A stretch of 64,000 bases of DNA from Pteria penguin (lineage: Eukaryota; Mollusca; Bivalvia; Pterioida; Pteriidae): NCBI GenBank assembly GCA_035048485.1, contig CM068590.1, positions 6,454,329 to 6,518,328 of the forward strand, in the 5' to 3' direction. The notes beneath the pieces were generated by a model. The model worked only from the letters and a program-made list of their open reading frames with translations, was not told where the DNA came from and searched no databases. Positions 39,001-54,000 of this stretch are shown here, piece by piece (the stretch's first letter is position 1; each line of letters starts with the position of its first letter). Both the position numbers and the translations under genes were made by a program.

Positions 39001-42000
39001 TAATTCTTTTCTTTTAGTATCACCTTATTTACACTTACCCTGGTAGAAGTAGAAAGAGTTATGGTCCTGATCTTTTTTATTGCTTTGCTTGTCATGCTCT
39101 GGAATTTCTAGGTGCTCTGCAGCCTCCTCCACTGGCATCGTCTCCTCCATGGACAGATCTTGTTGGGATGGTGACCCACGGCCCATACTGACTTTAGGAT
39201 CACCGCTACCTTGACTGGGGCTCGTCGTATGTTGGGGAGGTGATCCTAATTCCATGCTTTCTTCATGATCCTCTAGGGTATTCTGACTGGCACTCGTCGT
39301 CGGTTGTGACCCTAGTTCCGTGCTTACATCAGGATCTTCGGCATCTTGACTGGGACTCGTCATTAGAAGGGACTGGGATCCTTTAGTTACTTTGGGATCT
39401 TGTAGAGCTTTATGACTGGGACTCGTCTTGCAGCTCAAATCCTTGGTAACCATCTGACCCTTGAGGGACAGAACTTCTGATACTTCATTTGTGTTTTCTG
39501 TTGTACTGTCATCCTCTTCTTCCTCGTCTGAGAAAGCTGACTTGTACTGTTTACTTGGCTATACAAAACAAAAATTATTATTTGAATACAGGCATGGAAG
39601 TTTTTTCGGTATACATCAGCACTACATTATACTATTACACCTGGTGAAGAAAAGGCAAAGAGTAAATAATCATTTCAATTTGATCAATCTAAGGTCAAAT
39701 TGAAAAAAACAAGAGGCCCAAGTGGGCCTATATCGCTCACCTGAGTACCTAGATTATCAGTCATGCATGAAGGAAGAATTCATTTATTTTTGCATTAATG
39801 TGACTGAGTCAACACAGATGTTGAAAATATGTCAAATTTTATTTCAGGCTAGAATAAAAAACAACACTTTTTTGCACATCAATTCTGGTGATTTTGATAT
39901 TAAGCATTTCCTTTGTCACTGCAAGAAGTCATTCAGGGCAACAAGTTAGTCATTTTCTTTAGGTGGGGCCTTTTGTTAAATGATTTCAAGTCTGGGTCAT
40001 GAACAACAATTGTTTCAAATATTGTCCAGATCTACCTTGAAAATGCCTAATTTCATATGTTGAGTGTTGAGAAACATCTAAAAACTTATTTAGATGTGTA
40101 AAAAAAAAAAAAAATTTTTTTTGACCACAGCTGGATTTGAACCACTACTCTCCATATTTCAATTACAAAGTGGTATATGTACCATTGTGAGACCTACTTT
40201 TAGACATGGTGGCATTATCTGTTAACCAATTTGGATGATCCGCACAAAAAACAAAACCTTTGAAAAGGACTATGAGTACTTGCATCCTACCCAGTTTTAT
40301 CACAATCCTTCAAGTTGTTCTGTAGATCAAGTTGAAGATATGAAAAATTGTCCCCCCCCCCCCCTTTTCTTGGAAGTCTTAAAAAATTCATAAAAAATTC
40401 AAAAATCGAGATATTGAAAAAACTCCTTCGCACCAGCATTCCTTACCATAGAAATGATTAAATGAAACCAAATGAATGCATCAATGTTTACTAAAAGAAA
40501 ATAATAACTCTTTAATGCATTAAAATAACAAAGTCCAAAATAAAAATGAAAAAACGTCAAAAATTTGATTTCGGAATGGAACCAAAAATATCAACACTTC
40601 TTCCCATATGCCTCTAAATCATTCCTATGCAGTCGGTTTGTCGCTGTATGCACCCGATCTGAATAAGAAGTTTGTCAAAGGAGGGTACCCTCTGTGACCT
40701 ACTTTTGTCTGTGGTGGTGCCACCTGTTCATGGATCCTGACAAAGATGACCACATTTGTCGGGGACCTTGAGTATTTGATGCATGCCAAGTTTCATTGAA
40801 TTCCAGCAAGTGGTTCCGAAGAAAAAGTTCAAAATGTGAAATGTTTACACCAATTATCCCACCCCCCTTTTTCTTGAAAGTCTTAAAAAATTCATAAAAA
40901 ATCCAAAACATCAAATATTGAAAAATTTTCTTCGCAGTAGTATTTCTTACCATCAAAATGATCAAATTAAACCAAATTAATGCATCAATGTTTACTAAAA
41001 GAAAAAAATACCTCTTTTCTGCATTAAAACTACCAAGTACAAAAAAACGTCAAAAATTTGATTTCGGAACGGAACCAAAAATAACAACACTTCTTCACAC
41101 ATCCCTCTAGATCATTCCTATGCATTCGGTTTGTCTCTGTATGCCCCCGGACTGAAGAAGAAGTTTGTCAAAGGAGGGTACCCTCTTTGACCTACTTTTG
41201 CCTGTGGTGGCGCCACCTGTTGATGAATCCGGACGAAAAACAACAACACTTGTAGGGGACCATGAGTACTACATGCTTATCAAGTTTCATCAAATTCTGT
41301 TCAGTGGTTCTGGAGAAGAAGTCGAAAATGTGAAAAGTTAACGACGGACGATGGACGGACGACAGACGGTGATTGATCACAATAGCTCACTTGAGCCTTT
41401 GGCTCAGGTGAGCTAAAAATATTTACTGTTGCAAAAAGAAAAAAAATTTTCCTAGAAATATTTTGTTTAACAAAACAACATTTGATATTTCTTTAATTCA
41501 CATACTTTCGAATAAATTTTCATATATGATGATGGTATTTGTTAAAAAAAAAAAGTGTGCTGCTTTTTATCAGAGTTGGTTGGGTAACCTTAAACAAACA
41601 TATTTTTGATTTAGCCCAAGTGCAGTCAATAATTTGAATAGGAGCAGGCTTACATTCCTTTCATTCATACACTGAAAACAAGCTTTCAATATTCTTCAGA
41701 ATAGCTTTCAATATGGCAATCTGGCAAAGAATACACTGAAGACAGTCTTTCCATTTGCAGTAAATGGACATACTTTGTTAGCTCACCTTGGTACTTGTAA
41801 TTCGTTTAGATTCTTTTTCTTTAGCAGCATCAGGTAAACTATCATCACTGCTGGTGGACAGTGACTGACCACTTCCTTTTCTTAGGGATTTAGAGGTTGT
41901 ATTCCCAGCTTTGGTCAATAAGTCCTCTCTCTCCTGAAGAATTTATCAATACACAAACATGCATCAAATGCTAATGATAATATACATTGTCAAATCTATG

Positions 42001-45000
42001 TAAAAAAAATTACTATTACCATCATCGAAGTGAAACAAGTAAGACTTTAATCAATTCTCTATACCCTTTTTAAAATACCTTTCCATTCAGAATTCTCTTG
42101 TTTTATCACATTTAAATGTTTCACACATGAATAGTCCAAAGTCAAATGACTAAGAAGCAGGTTCTGAATTACCACTAAAAGCTTCTTGAATTCTGCATCG
42201 TTACTATTTACTTTCTTGGCTGTTCATACTGCATGACTTCAAAATCTACTAGATCTATATTTTGTGACAGACTCGAAATAGAATAATAAACAAAGACGCC
42301 AATAATCCAACACATACCTTTATCTTATGGAAACATCCCTCTATGAAGGCCATTTCTGATGCCTGTAAGAACAATATAATCGTTAACATGGTTCATACAG
42401 TCAAGGCAAAAAAACCCTTTCTTCAACACATACCTACATTTTGTAAGTGTCATTCAAGCTCTTTGTGTAAATCACATGATAAACTAAGAAAGGCTTACTG
42501 TAGAGCTGCAAATGTCACGATGCTTTACAATTAAAATACAAAGAAGCAAGATCTACAACCAAATCAAAAATTCTAGCTCTTTCAGTATAAAGGAAAGTAT
42601 GCATTTAATTATAGAATTCAAGCCCCTTTCGAAGACTTATTTCTTTTTTTTTTCAAGCACGATTCAAAAATATTTGAAAATTATTTGAATCCTGTATTTA
42701 GTGTGCATACACTTAATTATACCTACATATTATGTACATATGTTCTAGATATTGTGTCAATGACTTACGAGAAATAAGGACACTTGAAACTTGCGACCAA
42801 GTTCTTTCAAAGATAATCATGACATAGTAAAAAAGTTCAACAAAAGCAAAAATCAAAAAACATTATGAAATGTTTACAGTTATTCAAAAATTGGTCCCCT
42901 GATTGCAATTCGAACAAGACATGAATTTTATAAAACAGAAACTGAAAATACAAACTGGTAGTATATATATACTAGTATGAACAATAATATCAAAACCTGG
43001 AGGATGACTTCCTTTTTTTGAGTTACATATAACTTACATATCAACAGCTTCTAGATGCCGAGTACCTCAAAAGCACCAACTGGAAGTACATACCTCGGCC
43101 TTCTCTTGTAACATTGTTAGTTCTGACTTTTCTTGTTCAATCACAACTTTCAGTATGTCTTCATTAGTGGCAGTAAGTAATTTCATGAATGGCAGTGTGC
43201 TTTTATTGTCTGCAATGAAAAGATCACCTTCCAGTAATATATGATGGTAAAACAGGAACTCAATCAGAGAAATGATGTTACTTTTTTTTCAAAAATCCAC
43301 TTACCAACAGGTAAGTGACTAACAGAAATCCACTTACCGAGGGTAAAAAATGTACTTATCCAAAGTAAAAAGGCACATTTTAAGATTTACAATGTGTAAT
43401 GCTGAAAAAAGCATAAAACCAGTAAATTTTGAGTATTAAAATGCACGTCATTGACTACAGAAGAGTACAACGCATTGATCTGCAATTTGTACGACTGAAA
43501 CCATACACCTCCCTCACGATACCTCAGTAGCGATACGATGATTTTTGATATGAAACAATATATACTGAAGTTGTAGAAAAACTTGGTCCAAAACGTCTGA
43601 TCCAACTTTTTACCATGTCCATTACGTAGTTTCATAGAAATGTCATTAAGACAAGTTCATTAACTTTTTTGTCAGCGGACATCCATCCTTTTTTATAGAA
43701 TCAAGGCACATATAGTTAATGTATTGTATTCTAAAATATAAACAGAAACTTGTAGACCACATTTCATATGCACGATTACTAGTAAATCATTAGATCTACA
43801 TTTTGCATTACGTGATACGTTAAAGATAATTTATCTGACATCAGTTGGATTCATATAGAGAAAATTTATAACGACATGCTTTGATTTCAAGTTTTTAAGT
43901 TCCATTTACATTTTTGAGAGATCGTTTTCTTTTTGTATTCAGAATTTCCTCTGACAAAATTAAAATGTTTCAAATAGGCTATATCACCATATTGAATACT
44001 TTCGTTATAGGCCTAATATTAATCATTGATGAAACATTAAAGAAATTTAAGACATTTGCTTATTTCAAACTGTATTTAAAAGAGGTAAAAATATTTCTTA
44101 ACAGTAAAGATTATACAATTAAATTATTGTACGTTGATCGTATAGCCGAAACGAATCGAAATTGAGACAAATATATTGAACATGGTGGAATAAAAAGAAA
44201 ATATTAAGTCAAATTGAATTCGTGATTAATTGTTTCAGCACTAGCAATCTGTCGTCTATTGATCTCGAAACAGACGTATTTTTTACTAGCCAGTTAGGCT
44301 ATTTCAAAATCAAATTTTAGTAGATCTAGATCGAGGAAATTTTGGTAGCCTTGGGAGTTGGGCTAGTGAGTTTTCGCAAATATTGGGTCCCCCGCTGTCA
44401 CTGAGATCAATATGGGAAACATACGATTATTAAATATCAAAACTATGACCTTTCGGTTCTGCTATTTCTGGTTATGATTTTATCATCTTTCTTTAGCAAA
44501 GTTTCAAATTGATGTGATTGATATTTCTCAGAATTTACTTACCACTGGGTAAGAAATTTAAAGCTTTTCAATTATTCAACCCGTTTTTTCACTTACCACG
44601 TGTAATGGGATTTCTCGAGCACTGACCCTTTTTTGTGGTACTTTTATGCTAAAAAATGACCTTTATAGACTATTCTTTTAAAAATTATAAACGCACCATT
44701 GACATTATGGAATTTGCCCTCTCGATTTTCCCACGACTCTGCAGGTACTGCATACACTGAACCCTTTTCTCTCCGCATCAAGGTCATGGTGATAGTGTCT
44801 CCCACCTTGTAACTCGTGACGGGCTCAGTGACAACGCTACAACATAACACGATCAAATAAACCACACTCATTGACAACACTAATACAACAAGATATGGAT
44901 GGTCACAACACTGTATTAATAACATGAGAAAATTATCAGTGACAGCACTGTGATGAAACAAGACTAGATTTGTGGCAATGTTAAACAGAGCGACATCTCA

Positions 45001-48000
45001 TATTAGGATAAAACCTAATTAATGACAATCTTAAAACATATAGACCGCAGTACTGCCGAAACCCACCTGACCACCTCACATTTCTAGTAAAGGTTGACTT
45101 GGTCAGGTAAAATTTTCACTATCATTTCAATGAAATGTGAAGCTTTACCAGACAAATATCCTAAGAAAGTTTTAAACACAGAGACCAAATCAGTAACATG
45201 CTACATGTACAAACTATTAGTTGACAGTTATAAATAACATCTAAAACCCTGATAAATCCATTCTCCAGTCTTTTATTATAGCTAAGTGTTAAAATTAGAA
45301 GAGAAACAAGGGAGGAAGAGAGACACTGTACAGGGTTTTAATTAAGAATTATTTGAGGTGATTCAGAAATTTGAAATCAGAGGAAATTTGAACCAACAAT
45401 TTCTGTCATTTGCAGAGGCAGTATTCCGCCGGGTGCCAGCTCTTACTGAAATTCCCTGAATGTAGAGAAAGCTTACCTCTTCAGGTCATGATCGTGAATG
45501 GATTCGTAGCATATCGGACATTTTCTCCAAGTCTTCTCCCCCAGAGCAAGGTAATGCAGTATACATGGCCAGCAGTAGATATGTCCACATCGCGTTATCT
45601 TAGCTACAAGTCATTTTACAAATATGTATTACTCTACCTTGCCTAACACAAGCACTGAATTATCATCTGAGCAGGGCTGAAACTAACTTTTTCAAGCACT
45701 AGTCTGGCGGACTAATCGGTTACAAAATCCATTAGTCCGCACAAAAATCTATTAGTCCGCACAAAAATAAACTATTTATTCATTTTAAATTGATTTAATT
45801 CCAGGGTAAACACATTTCATTTGTCAGATTCAACATTTCAAGACACTGTGAGGCACATATGTCTCTAGCTCCTTCTCGTCCATACAGGAAGGATGGCTAA
45901 GCATATTGCCACATTTCTCTGTGGCCCCAAGATCACCATGCAAAAAAACATTAATGTCATTCGAAAACGTATTGAAGCTTCTCTATAATCTGTTTCAACG
46001 AAGCGCACCAGCGACTCTGACTCTCGTTACTTTCCATGTACTTTTCGGCGAATACGGAATATCACAACTAAAATAACGTCAACATACACGCGCATTTTGT
46101 AATTTTTATGACGTTATATAATTGTGATGTAAGTTTCCCACATAAAAGAGCCCACATCGCGAATAAGAAATTTGGTAAGTTACAATGTACTAAATGCAAA
46201 CCTTGAGGGATTTTAGTAGTTGCTATACTCCATATTGTTACTAAAAAAGGTTACGGGATTTCCAGAAAAATAAGTTTTCAGTCATTTGCAGGGCGGGTGA
46301 GAGGATTTGAGTGGGTATCACAGAGTTTTCATTAGTCTGTTGGACTTATACAATGAGAAATCTGTTAGTCCGTGGCATAATTTATTAGCCACGGACTTAC
46401 CGAGATACGTTAATTTCGAGCCCTGCTGAGTAAAGAAATCTAAATCTAATGAATCTTAGTTATCAGGTTTATTTCACCTATAAAGGGCCAAGTATATACA
46501 AGTACATGAAGTGGTGAAAGTGGTGTAACCAAAGAAATTTTTCATGTTAACTTCCATATTAACCCCAAAAGTCCCAAAGTCCAATTCAACACATAATCAC
46601 TAAAACACAGAGGGAGGATACAAATGTATACAATCATTTAATCTATTGTATAACATACTTTGTTAATAATCTTCAGGATTTTTTTATCTATATAATGGAG
46701 TCTTAGGGTTAAGCAGTGGAGGAAAGCAGAATAGCAAATACCATCCACCTCTGACATGAACCTTTCCATTTGCTTCCACAAGGATTCAAACCCCAAAATA
46801 CATTAGCAGTGACTATGAAATTGTGAAATATTTTAAAGGATATTTGGTCTGGTAAACTAGGACGATTCACCAGACCAAAGCAACTTTAACCAGACCGAAA
46901 ACAAAATGTACATTTTTAGAAAGATGGTCATAAAAACCATATAACGGCTCACTTCAATTTTTATTGGTCTATTACGAATCTCTGGCAAGTAAAAGCACAT
47001 TTCTTCAGTTGTCTTCTTCAACAAAACTGATACAATAATCATCACTGTAAACATGAAAGGGCCTTTAAAACTTTTGTTTCTCTTTTAGATTTCGTTTATT
47101 TTCACTGGACAATCAGTCCGGAAATTTAAGGTTATTTACGGGATGGACAGCATAATTACCGGACTTGTCCGCCATTATTTCATTTTCACTGCCTCCTCAA
47201 CAATAACCATTACCTGGTACATAACAGACCTGCATCATTAATGATAGCTGTAGATAGTAACATACCTGCAGATGGTGGCTCTAGGCATATAGGACAGGCT
47301 GCTACCTCATGACTGTACACTCGCTACAAAGTAAAGCTCAATGTCAATCTCTACATCTTGGCAAAACAGAGAATGGTTTAAGCGTTTATTAGACATTTTC
47401 AGTCATGAAAGTTTGTAAATCACTTTAAAACTAAGGAGTATCTCCTTCGAGCATAGCTCGGTCCTTAGATTGATTCTTAGGCCACTTTGGCTTTAACACT
47501 GTTCTTCAAATATTTATATATTAAGAGAATTCCAATCATTCGGCCATGAGCATCACTGAAGAGACATAAGTTGTTGAAATATGCATCTGGTGCACAAAAT
47601 TATATATATGACTTAATATTTATGGAACCTATTAAAATGAAAATACTGCAATAGTATAACATTTTGTTTGTTACTCATTATGAAGCCAATTCACAAATAT
47701 ACGACTTACAAAGCACTGACATCTACTTAGTGGACAGAGCAGAATTTTGACCTTTGGGAAGGACTCACCAGAAGAAGTGAGAGACCTAGTACATTTCTTT
47801 TGACAGGACATTAACAACTTTCCAGTGGGGTTCAGTCCTGGAACCACTCTTATCTTGAGCCAATCATGCAAAATAATCAACTATAAATCTCTAAAATAAA
47901 CACTGACCGTGTAATGCTGGCTCCAATACAGAGCAATTCAAGTGATTTTGGGAAAATAACACAAAACACAGTGAGAAGTTGGATGTAAATTTGACCATGT

Positions 48001-51000
48001 TAGATCACACCTTTGTACCAGTCACAGTTTTTGTGTAATTTCAAAATTTACACCTGCATCAAGCTCACTGTGTTTTATGTAAAAATCACAAAACATCTGG
48101 ACTGCACTATATGAAGAGAGACTGTGACATTCTGGCTCCAGTATGAACAGAGAGTGTGTTTAATGTTGAATCTAGCATGATCAGATACTGTGTGAAATTA
48201 ACTCCACTATGAGGAGATACTGTGTAATGTCGACTCTAATATTAATAAAGGCTGTGTAATGTCGACTCTAGTAGAGCAGATACTGTGTAATGTTGACTCC
48301 ACCATGAACAAAGACTGTAATGTTGACTAATAGGAACAGATGCTGTGTAATGTTGACTCCTATATGAACAAAGACTGCGTAAATACTGACTCTAGTATGA
48401 CCAGTGACCATGCAATACTGACTACAACAAAAGACTGTGCATACTTACTATCCACTGCACTGATTCCCAATCTACCAGGGTGTCTGGATCTATTTGGTGG
48501 ACAGAATAGTCTCCCTCTTCCTTTACTATGAACTGGCAACTGTAAAAAACATGACACTATCATAAAGTAATAGATCACTGGTCATACATGTATTGCAATG
48601 AATGCTAAAAATACTATAATTGGTTGGTTGATTTCGCTTTTATGTCTCTTTCAACAACACAGGAAGCCTGAGGTAACCAACCTTTTAAAAATAGGGGTGC
48701 AATCTGGGAGTCGAACCCACATTGTCTGTGCCACAAGTTTAAGCACTCAATCACTACACCAAGTCTACACCCTAAGGAATTCCTTTGACAGTATATAAAA
48801 CAAACACAACGGTTTATAGTTCCATATCAGATCGCAAAATTACCTGTCAACCTCAGGGCTATTTATCTAGTTTACATATACATGCACCAATCAAAACACA
48901 GGACCAAACCCAAATTGTCAGATCAATCAATTCAAATGTGTATTTCCTGACACTGAAATCTGCCTTTTAACGTCATTTTTACAAATTTCAAGAATGAAGG
49001 AAGTTGCTGAATATTTTCATGTTACTCTGACTACCAGTATGCAGTAGTCGTTGTATGTACTATGGGACGCTGTTTTCCTGGGGCTGTGAAGCTCCTTTTC
49101 TAATACTTTTCTAGCCAACTGACCTTCATCTAATTGTTCATAGAAAATTAAAATATTTTATGTCAATCCATACCTACCATCATAAGTGTTAATCATACAC
49201 ACAGTAACAAAACAAACACTGAGGCTGTGCAAATTTCGAGGAAACATCATGGTTGAATCACAAGGATAAATTTTCAAACTTACAAGACATACCAAATGTT
49301 CTCATTAGAAGATGAGTCCTAAGACTTTAATGGGACTCATGAATTCCTAGGTCTAGTAAGAACCGTGTTCATTATGAGAACTGGCTCCTTTGTTATCACT
49401 GTTAACAAATTAAATAATTTCATTGAGCATTTCAGTGTGTGTTTGCATTCATACCTATAGGCGACACCGCTAGCTTTTACAGACAGTAAAACATCTTCAC
49501 TTACATCAAATACATGTATGTCAGTTTTTGATATCTAATAAAACCCATTCAGTAAGTTTGAGATAAAGGATGCTACAATTTGCGACAAAATTTTTGAGTC
49601 CAGTGGGAGCTCTACTTCCAGGGCTCAACATTAACGCTCGTCTGGTACCAGTGAAAATTTTTCACAGACAAGTGAATATTGCTAAGTACTTGTCCAATTC
49701 GACAAATGATTTTTCTGTAAAGAAGTTTCAAAATTTAAAAAAAACTGTAATGCTTTTTATCAAAATTTTAAAAAAGGGAACAGTGAGAGACAACAATCAG
49801 GGAGTTTATTTTTGAAGTGAGGTCAACAACTTTAAAATCGGGATCAAAGTTCACTTGTTGGACAATTTGGTCATTATTTTTTTGTTATTTTCTAATACTG
49901 CAACTAGTAAACACACTCTTTCCCTTATCTGGAGCTCTGTATATTTGTTAATAAAATAACTTTACGTGTCGAGTATATTGTTTAAACTATATTTTATTCA
50001 TTACAACAGTTATTGTTCCGAATTGACAAATTGTCATACAAGTAAAATTTATATTCGGACAAGCAAATTTCATGCTACTTGTCCAAATGAACGTTAAAGT
50101 TGAGCCTGGACTTCTATTTATGATCTATAAAGGCTTACTTGGCTTGGAGGAATTGTTCTTTATTATAACTGGATTTATATCTACATCTGCCCGATCCACG
50201 TCGTTCTGACGGCACCCAGTGATGCCTATCCCGATAAGACTCCCGTCGTGAGTACGTAAAGTTCAGCAAGTGGTTTAGGTCCACCTTTTTTCTAGAGTTC
50301 AGGACAGAATCATAATCTGCCTGGTACTCAGCCATCACCTGAAAAACATTCCATATACCTTAGTTCCTTGATTTGTAAACAGAAATCTGACCCATGTTTT
50401 ATTTTCTCCATTTGAAAATATTTCATGGCAATAGATCAATAAGGTGAGCTCCTTTGTTCACTTAGGTCCAGGTACATGTCAGATAGAAGTTGTACAATCC
50501 AATCTACTTTTCTAATATGTATGGTATACATGGTGAGATATTATATGTCAAATCACTTTTATGTACTTTGCAGTGTTTGTTTTTTTTCTTCAAATCTGGT
50601 CCATTAGAAGGACCCTTCCCAATGGGAATTTCAATGTTTCTTTTCACAAAAGTTGTCCAAATTTTTCCCAAACATTGATCTTTAAAGCTCTATGCAAATG
50701 AGACAAAAAATTCTCAAACAGAAAGGTACAGGCACCTTTGAAAAAATGAATAAAAACACTGCTTTGCCATTCTGTGCAAAAAGTGACCGACCTTTTACTG
50801 AGAGTAAACAACTCATCTTACTGTAATGACCGATAAAAAAAAAATGATTCTGTTCCTGTACTTTTTAAAACAACAAGATATTCTTTTCAGTATAATACTT
50901 TACGAAGTTGTGCACTGAGTGACTGACCGATTACCAATGGCCATAGAGAGAATTCAAATACAGTAATTACTGTCAAGACAAAACATCAAGATCTCAGAAA

Positions 51001-54000
51001 TGTTTTGCATGGGTGTCAAACTATATCCGTATATGGATTCAAAAATGCACTTCTACTTACCCAGTCTATCAATGATGAGAGCATGGTCTCATCTGGAAAC
51101 CTCTTAACATTTGTTAACATTAATTTGCAAACCAGATATTTCTAAAATACTTTTGAAGATATATTCAAATCAGTACTGATTTTAAAAAACTAACAAGATA
51201 ATCCTTTATAAGTATTGCACCATCATGTGACATATGTAAGAGTTATCTTTCTTGTTTTTTTGGAATGTTAATACATGTTTTTGATATGATAGAGAATTGG
51301 AAGTTGTATTTCTTGTGGATTTCAGCAAATATGAGATTAGTTATCTGTTTTGCAAGTACATTACTGATTAATTATAATGATTACGTTAAAGTTTTGTAAA
51401 AATTCAATTGCCCTTCCCTCGATTTACTTTTTAAATTCCTCTCTTAAGTATTTTACCATGAATAGAATTCATACATTTATCACATAAATAACTTACGTCT
51501 TCTCTAGGGCCATCTCCATACTGATAGCCTCCTCCTCTGGATCGAGGTCGCTTATCCACAGACGACCTACTTTTCTGTGGAGGGGGTTTACGAGGACTAG
51601 ACTCCTGATAATATTTTCCTCCATTATATTCTCTGCGCTTTCCTCGTCCTTTACCAAATTGTTTAATACTTCCATTGTCTGTCAAAACAAAATAAACCAT
51701 AAAACCCGACCAATGCTGAGTTACATACTATCTTTTTTAAAGTGTACTATAATTTAGTAAAAACTCAAAAGAGAATTACAAATATCAAATATTCATCCTT
51801 TTACAGCAGAAAGAAATAAAATCATGATGTACTGTGGCTCTTTGTTACTCTACCTACAATGTTCATTTCCAAGAACTTTTTAAAACAATGTTGTAATTAC
51901 TAAACTGTTATTTGAAGTCGAGCATGGAAAATACAAATGTAAATGCCATCTATGTGTATCAAAAAAGGTATATACAAAAAATCTGGAACATCTACATAAA
52001 AAAAATACAAAAAAACCTGAATGAGATATGCTAACAATAACACCATAACTCCATTTCATTTTCTAAGATTACAGAGAAAATTTTCAGATGTAATATTTAT
52101 TCAGTATAAACAAAGTCTCGCTCAATGACAATGTCCTTCACATTTCTAATTTTTTTTTTAACTTTTGTCGAGTTGAAGAGTACTGTGAATATAGATAAAT
52201 AATATTGCAAGTTCAAGAGTTAATAAAATGTTTGGAGTTAATAGAGAGCGCAGCTCTCGACCGGCCGCTTTGCGGGCGTTCGCGCGAAGCGAACTTATAG
52301 ATAGAAATGTCTCAAAAGATCCCTTATACTGTTTTCCATATAGAACTACTCATATACTAGGAACTCATATTTTGTCTCAATAAATCTGCTACTTCCGGCT
52401 ACTTCCTGTTGTATGTGCGTCTGCGTAGGAAGTAGAAGATATATATCGCATACCATACCCGTCATTAAATCCGCCAATAACTTATTATATAATTTACTTG
52501 AAGAACAGAAATAAGTAAAGTGCAATTCATCATTTATTATATTTATTCAAAAACAATTTTAAACAATCGATATTTCCACATAAAATTTCAACAGGAATTA
52601 ACCTCGGCAATTTCCGGTTTGGATCGGAAATACATACAATGAAAGAACAATTATACATCACATGATAGTCACGTGGTATCTTGTCTCGGATTTTATCGTC
52701 TTCTGAAACTGTTTTTCAGAAGAGCTTCCGAGTTAACGTCGTCTGCTACGGATTCGTCTGCTACGGACTACGTCTATCTAACCACTCGAGAAGTATATTA
52801 TTCCTAGATATAATAAGCTGCTTACTTATCATCATACAGTGTTGTTTAAGCGTGTAAGTAATTGAATTAGTATTATAACTGTCAATAAGACAACATGGCG
52901 AAGAAACAAGAATTGTATCAATCAAGAACCTATGCTGAAGTTGTAGCCTCATACGAACCTACTACCACTGTGTCAGTAAACAGCAATACTACTTTTAATA
53001 ACTTGCCAAGTAACTCTATCACTAATAGTGACCATTCATATAGTATCTTGAATACTGATACAAATATCAAAGAGTTGCAAGATGTGTGGTGCAGGTCTCA
53101 TGCATTCATCATTCCTATTTATTATAAGTGGGTGTGGGACATATACCAGTCTCTAACCCTCTACACTAGAAGTACCTGTTGTAACTGTCACCTATAATGT
53201 TCCCTTTTATTATAAGTGGGTGTGGGACATACCAGTCTCTAAGCCTTTACACTATAAGTACCTGTTGTAAGTCATAACTGTCACCTATAATGTTCCCTTT
53301 TATTATAGATGGGTGTGGGACATACCAGTCTCTAACCCTCTACACTAGAAGTACCTGTTGTTACTGTCACCTATAATGTTCCCTTTTATTGTAAGTGGGT
53401 GTGGGACATACCAGTCTCTAACCCTCTACACTAGAAGTACCTGTTGTAACTGTCACCTATAATGTTCCCTTTTATTATAAGTGGGTGTGGGACATACCAG
53501 TCTCTGACCCTGTACATTACAAGTACCTGTTGTAATTTGTAATTACTGCATGTTGTTTTATAATGCTGCCTTTTTGTCAATATTTTATTAATTCTTCCTG
53601 AATCACTTTCCACAAAACTTGTGATTTTCTCCTACTCAACTGACTAATTCTACTTAATCTTAATTTATTATAATGTTAGTCGTGTGTGATCTATTAGTCT
53701 TGTGTATATAAAAGTTAACAGTATATGTACAAGAACATTTATAATTATCCCTGTTGCCACATTAATCTCAATTAATTATGTTTTACAATACAAAAGGTTG
53801 CCTTCAAAAGACAAAGTAAATTATCACCTTTTTATGTATCCACTTTCTTGTTAATTACCATTCTTTATTACTTTTCAGGTTACAAAACCATTATTATGTT
53901 ACATTTTGCTTCTTGAATCTCTTCCGTTATGCAATACATATATGTTCAATTGTTCATACATGTAATTAAACCCTACGTCTATAGCACAAGTAAGTATAAG

